Assembly: GCF_012927245.1 (NCBI RefSeq)
Contig: NZ_JABBGE010000004.1
Span: forward strand, 496,001 to 560,000
Source of the DNA: Streptomyces sp. R302
GTDB taxonomy: Bacteria > Actinomycetota > Actinomycetes > Streptomycetales > Streptomycetaceae
Direction of reading: 5' to 3'
DNA length: 64,000 bases
A model generated the notes under the pieces. It had not been told where the DNA came from, did no database searches, and worked only from the letters and a program-made list of their open reading frames with translations. Shown here piece by piece: positions 60,576-64,000 of the stretch (position 1 is the first letter of the stretch; each line of letters opens with the position of its first letter). The translations under genes were made by a program, and so were the position numbers.

Positions 60576-61787
60576 ATGAAGACGACGCAGACCGAGCGGA
60601 CCGGCCCGCTCGCCGGTGTCCGGGTCGTGGAGCTCGCCGGCATCGGCCCCGGCCCCTTCGCCGCCATGCTCCTCGCCGACCTCGGCGCCGACGTCGTCCG
60701 CGTCGACCGGCCCGGCGGCCCCGGCCTCGGCGTCGACCCGGCCAAGGACCTCACCAACCGCAACAAGCGCTCGGTCCTCGTCGACCTCAAGGCCCCGGAC
60801 GGCCCCGCGGCCGTCCTCGACCTCGTGGAGCGCGCCGACGTCCTCATCGAGGGGTACCGGCCCGGCGTCGCCGAACGCCTCGGCGTCGGCCCCGAGGCGT
60901 GCCTCGCCCGCAACCCCCGGCTCGTCTACGGCCGGATGACCGGCTGGGGCCAGGACGGCCCGCTCGCCCCCACCGCCGGACACGACATCGGCTACATCGC
61001 CGTCACCGGCGCCCTCGGCCTCGTCGGCCCCGACCCGGACGGCCCGCCGAGCATCCCGGCCAACCTCCTCGGCGACTACGCGGGCGGCTCGCTCTACCTC
61101 GTCGTCGGCGTCCTCGCCGCCCTCCAGCACGCGCGGACGCACGGCGAGGGCCAGGTCGTCGACGCCGCCATCGTGGACGGCACCGCCCACCTCACCACCA
61201 TGATCCACGCGATGCTCCTGGCCGGCGGCTGGCAGGACCGGCGCGGGGTGAACCTCCTCGACGGCGGCTGCCCCTTCTACGGCGTGTACGCGACCTCCGA
61301 CGGCGGCCACATGGCGGTCGGCGCCCTGGAGGAACGGTTCTACGACGAGTTCGCCCGCCTCCTCGGCCTCGCAGAGGCCGGTACCGGTGCCGAGGCCGGT
61401 GCCGGTGCCGGTTCCGACGCCACCGCCCTCCGCCGCGACCTCGCCCGCTGGCCCGAGCTGCGCGAGGCCGTCGCCGCCCGCTTCCGGAGCCGTACCCGTG
61501 CCGAGTGGACCGAGGTCTTCGAGGGCAGCGACGCCTGCGTCGCCCCCGTCCTCTCGCTCCGCGAGGCCCCCGGCCACCCGCACCTCGCGGCCCGCGCCAC
61601 CTTCGCCGAGCACGGCGGACTCGTCCAGCCCGCGCCCGCGCCCCGCTTCTCCGCCACCCCCGGCACCCTGCGTACCGGCCCCGCCCTGCCCGGCGCCGAC
61701 ACCGCCGAGGTCGCCCGCGACTGGGCCGTACCCGCCCTGCACCCCGCCCAGGACGTCCCGCCCACCCAGGAGTCGAAGACCGCATGA
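60576..61787 (+). CDS. CaiB/BaiF CoA-transferase family (alpha-methylacyl-CoA racemase type)
   Basis: 403 residues, ATG 60576. Opening PLAGVRVVELAGIGPGPFAAMLLADLGADVVRVDRP, then NRNKRSVLVDLK and GHDIGYIAVTGAL, whose His-Asp are the racemase bases in AMACR. Inverts the 2-methyl configuration of branched acyl-CoAs before beta-oxidation, or transfers CoA. Overlaps the acyl-CoA dehydrogenase start (ATGA). An Ala/Gly/Thr repeat (AEAGTGAEAGAGAG) lies near residue 270. Confidence 0.92.
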   Translation: MKTTQTERTGPLAGVRVVELAGIGPGPFAAMLLADLGADVVRVDRPGGPGLGVDPAKDLTNRNKRSVLVDLKAPDGPAAVLDLVERADVLIEGYRPGVAERLGVGPEACLARNPRLVYGRMTGWGQDGPLAPTAGHDIGYIAVTGALGLVGPDPDGPPSIPANLLGDYAGGSLYLVVGVLAALQHARTHGEGQVVDAAIVDGTAHLTTMIHAMLLAGGWQDRRGVNLLDGGCPFYGVYATSDGGHMAVGALEERFYDEFARLLGLAEAGTGAEAGAGAGSDATALRRDLARWPELREAVAARFRSRTRAEWTEVFEGSDACVAPVLSLREAPGHPHLAARATFAEHGGLVQPAPAPRFSATPGTLRTGPALPGADTAEVARDWAVPALHPAQDVPPTQESKTA

Positions 61788-62935
61788 AGCGCACGCTCTA
61801 CACCGAGGACCACGAAGCCTTCCGGGCGGTCGTCCGCACCTTCCTGGAGAAGGAGGTGCTGCCCCACTACGCGCAGTGGGAGAAGGACGGCATCGTCTCC
61901 CGCGAGGCCTGGCTCGCCGCCGGCCGCCAGGGCCTCCTCGGGCTCGCCGTCGAGGAGGAGTACGGCGGCGGGGGCAACCCCGACTTCCGGTACGCCTCCG
62001 TCCTCGCCGAGGAGTTCACCAGGGCGGCCGCCCCCGGCCTCGCCATCGGCCTGCACAACGACATCATCGGCCCCTACCTCACCAAGCTCGCCACCGACGA
62101 GCAGAAGCGGCGCTGGCTGCCCGGCTTCTGCTCCGGTGAGATCGTCACCGCCATCGCGATGACCGAGCCCGGCGCCGGCTCCGACCTCCAGGGCATCCGT
62201 ACGACCGCCGAGGACCGCGGCGACCACTGGGTCCTCAACGGCTCCAAGACGTTCATCTCCAACGGCATCCTCGCCGACCTGGTGATCGTCGTCGCGAAGA
62301 CCACCCCCGAGGGCGGCGCCCACGGCCTCTCCCTCCTCGTCGTCGAGCGCGGCACGGAGGGCTTCGAGCGCGGCCGGAACCTCGACAAGATCGGTCAGAA
62401 GTCCCAGGACACCGCCGAGCTGTTCTTCCACGACGTCCGCGTCCCCAAGGAGAACCTCCTCGGCGAGCTGAACGGCGCCTTCGTCCACCTGATGACCAAC
62501 CTCGCCCAGGAGCGCCTGGCCATCGCCGTCGCGGGCATCGCGGGCGCCGAGCACCTCCTGGAGCTGACCACCCGGTACGTGAAGGAGCGCGAGGCCTTCG
62601 GCCGGCCGCTGGCCAGGCTCCAGCACGTGCGCTTCGAGATCGCGGAGATGGCCACCGAGTGCGCCGTCACCCGCACCTTCGTCGACCGGTGCATCGCCGA
62701 GCACGCCGACCCGACGGGTCTCGGCCTCGACCCCGTCAACGCCTCCATGGCCAAGTGGTGGGCGACCGAACTCCAGAAGCGGGTCGCCGACCGCTGTCTG
62801 CAACTCCACGGAGGATACGGCTACATGAGCGAATTCCCGGTGGCCCGCGCCTTCACCGACGGCCGCATCCAGACCATCTACGGCGGCACGACGGAGATCA
62901 TGAAGGAGATCATCGGCCGTTCCCTCCTCGGCTGA
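61784..62935 (+). CDS. acyl-CoA dehydrogenase, LCAD/IVD type
   Basis: 383 residues, ATG 61784. FAD motifs [16 protein letters not shown] and [20 protein letters not shown]. The common YEGT catalytic Glu is Gly here ([11 protein letters not shown]); the base is instead expected at E256 in the helix [16 protein letters not shown], as in long-chain and isovaleryl-type enzymes. First oxidation step of beta-oxidation, second gene of the operon. Confidence 0.94.
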   Translation: MKRTLYTEDHEAFRAVVRTFLEKEVLPHYAQWEKDGIVSREAWLAAGRQGLLGLAVEEEYGGGGNPDFRYASVLAEEFTRAAAPGLAIGLHNDIIGPYLTKLATDEQKRRWLPGFCSGEIVTAIAMTEPGAGSDLQGIRTTAEDRGDHWVLNGSKTFISNGILADLVIVVAKTTPEGGAHGLSLLVVERGTEGFERGRNLDKIGQKSQDTAELFFHDVRVPKENLLGELNGAFVHLMTNLAQERLAIAVAGIAGAEHLLELTTRYVKEREAFGRPLARLQHVRFEIAEMATECAVTRTFVDRCIAEHADPTGLGLDPVNASMAKWWATELQKRVADRCLQLHGGYGYMSEFPVARAFTDGRIQTIYGGTTEIMKEIIGRSLLG

Positions 62936-62999
62936 CCCCCGACCTCCCGGCATATCGAGAACCCGGCTTATCGAAAACCCTCACCGCGAAAGGCTTCCC

Positions 63000-64000
63000 G
63001 TGAGCACCGAAGCGTACGTGTACGACGCGATCCGCACCCCGCGCGGACGCGGCAAGGCCAACGGCTCCCTGCACGGCACCAAGCCCATCGACCTCGTCAC
63101 CGGCCTGATCCGCGAGATCCAGCGCCGCAACCCGAGCCTCGACCCGGCCGCCATCGACGACATCGTCCTCGGCGTCGTCGGCCCGGTCGGCGACCAGGGC
63201 TCCGACATCGCCCGCATCGCCGGCATCGCCGCCGGCCTCCCCGACACCGTCGCCGGCGTCCAGGAGAACCGCTTCTGCGCCTCCGGCCTCGAAGCGGTCA
63301 ACATGGCCGCGATGAAGGTCCGCTCCGGCTGGGAGGACCTCGTCCTCGCCGGCGGCGTCGAGTCGATGTCGCGGGTCCCGATGGCCTCCGACGGCGGCGC
63401 CTGGTTCGCCGACCCGATGACCAACCTGGAGACGAACTTCGTCCCGCAGGGCATCGGCGCCGACCTCATCGCCACCATCGAGGGCTTCACCCGGCGCGAC
63501 GTCGACGAGTACGCCGCCCTCTCCCAGGAGCGTGCCGCCACCGCCTGGAAGGAGGGCCGCTTCGGCCGCTCCGTCGTGCCCGTCGTCGACCGGGCCGGGC
63601 TGACCGTCCTCGACCACGACGAGTTCATGCGCCCCGGCACCACCGCCGACTCCCTCGCCAGGCTGAAGCCGTCCTTCAAGGACATCGGCGAGCTCGGCGG
63701 CTTCGACGCCGTCGCGCTGCAGAAGTACCACTGGGTCGAGGAGATCGACCACGTCCACCACGCCGGCAACTCCTCCGGCATCGTCGACGGCGCCTCCCTC
63801 CTCGCCGTCGGCTCCCGGGAGGTCGGCGAGCGGTACGGGCTGACGCCGCGCGCCCGGATCGTCGCGGCGGCCGTCTCCGGATCCGAGCCCACCATCATGC
63901 TCACCGGCCCCGCCCCGGCCGCCCGCAAGGCGCTCGCCAAGGCGGGCCTGACCATCGACGACATCGACCTCATCGAGATCAACGAGGCCTTCGCCGCGGT
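63000..64000 (+). CDS. acetyl-CoA C-acyltransferase (thiolase), 3' end missing
   Basis: GTG 63000; at least 333 residues, open to the window end. Nucleophile C93 in [15 protein letters not shown]; the second active-site segment [10 protein letters not shown] begins at the edge and the final CxG motif lies outside. Cleaves 3-ketoacyl-CoA in beta-oxidation. Third gene of the operon, 64 bp after the dehydrogenase; later partners (hydratase/dehydrogenase) are expected downstream. Confidence 0.94.
   Translation, partial: MSTEAYVYDAIRTPRGRGKANGSLHGTKPIDLVTGLIREIQRRNPSLDPAAIDDIVLGVVGPVGDQGSDIARIAGIAAGLPDTVAGVQENRFCASGLEAVNMAAMKVRSGWEDLVLAGGVESMSRVPMASDGGAWFADPMTNLETNFVPQGIGADLIATIEGFTRRDVDEYAALSQERAATAWKEGRFGRSVVPVVDRAGLTVLDHDEFMRPGTTADSLARLKPSFKDIGELGGFDAVALQKYHWVEEIDHVHHAGNSSGIVDGASLLAVGSREVGERYGLTPRARIVAAAVSGSEPTIMLTGPAPAARKALAKAGLTIDDIDLIEINEAFAA

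Noticed and set aside
44045..64000. Possibility of a biosynthetic gene cluster or prophage
   Set aside because: No PKS, NRPS, terpene, RiPP core, integrase or phage structural genes; genes are scattered housekeeping and accessory functions.

Overview
The window is about 64 kb of very GC-rich DNA from an actinomycete, almost certainly a Streptomyces chromosome. The basis is the third-position GC bias, the many GTG starts, and a gene set typical of the genus: a WhiB-like protein, an SsgA-like protein, an XRE regulator/ATPase/DUF397 trio, a DUF574 methyltransferase and a class F sortase. No rRNA, CRISPR array, insertion sequence, prophage or complete biosynthetic cluster is visible.

Layout. 1-4.8 kb: a tightly coupled peptidase operon (M55 D-aminopeptidase, M20, S9, S66). 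4.9-7.7 kb: two GntR regulators around adenosine deaminase, with an identical FadR-type palindrome before the second regulator and at the add start. 7.8-9.2 kb: two small envelope genes, then a long pentamer and minisatellite tract. 9.2-12.6 kb: acetyltransferase, DUF6204, methyltransferase and a frameshifted sulfite-oxidase pseudogene. 12.7-17.2 kb: a lysine-free aminotransferase-fold protein coupled to an MBL hydrolase, then DedA and a second MBL protein, then a resolvase-like small protein. 17.2-28 kb: dispersed repeats, a membrane phosphodiesterase, an APC permease, an MmyB-type regulator, pterin dehydratase, methyltransferases, and an ABC-F gene with a leader-peptide attenuator. 28-37 kb: aldo-keto reductase/ricin-fold pair, acyl-CoA synthetase, LysR/BASS symporter pair, FdhD, KAS III, surface protein plus sortase F. 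37.3 kb: tRNA-Leu(GAG) with promoter and terminator. 37.5-46.8 kb: an intact XRE/ATPase/DUF397 trio, DUF574 methyltransferase, GH4, YchJ, and an MFS exporter carrying a MarR-like tail. 47-51 kb: LigC/Prim-Pol pair, WhiB-like protein, acyl-ACP desaturase behind a large palindrome. 50.9-52.1 kb: a decayed second copy of the trio. 52-59 kb: second ABC-F, SsgA-like, ferredoxin/CDGSH protein, BNR-repeat protein, YciI, SMI1/KNR4, endonuclease V, VOC, RidA. 59-64 kb: enoyl-reductase-like protein divergent from a CoA-transferase/acyl-CoA dehydrogenase/thiolase operon, with KstR-like and KstR2-like boxes between them; the thiolase runs off the end.

Themes. At least eleven ORFs have a TAGNNT -10 element only 6-8 nt before the start codon, predicting leaderless mRNAs. 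The strongest regulatory inferences are the ABC-F attenuator, the shared GntR operator, the KstR-type boxes and the desaturase operator. Decay is visible in the sulfite oxidase and in the second XRE trio.
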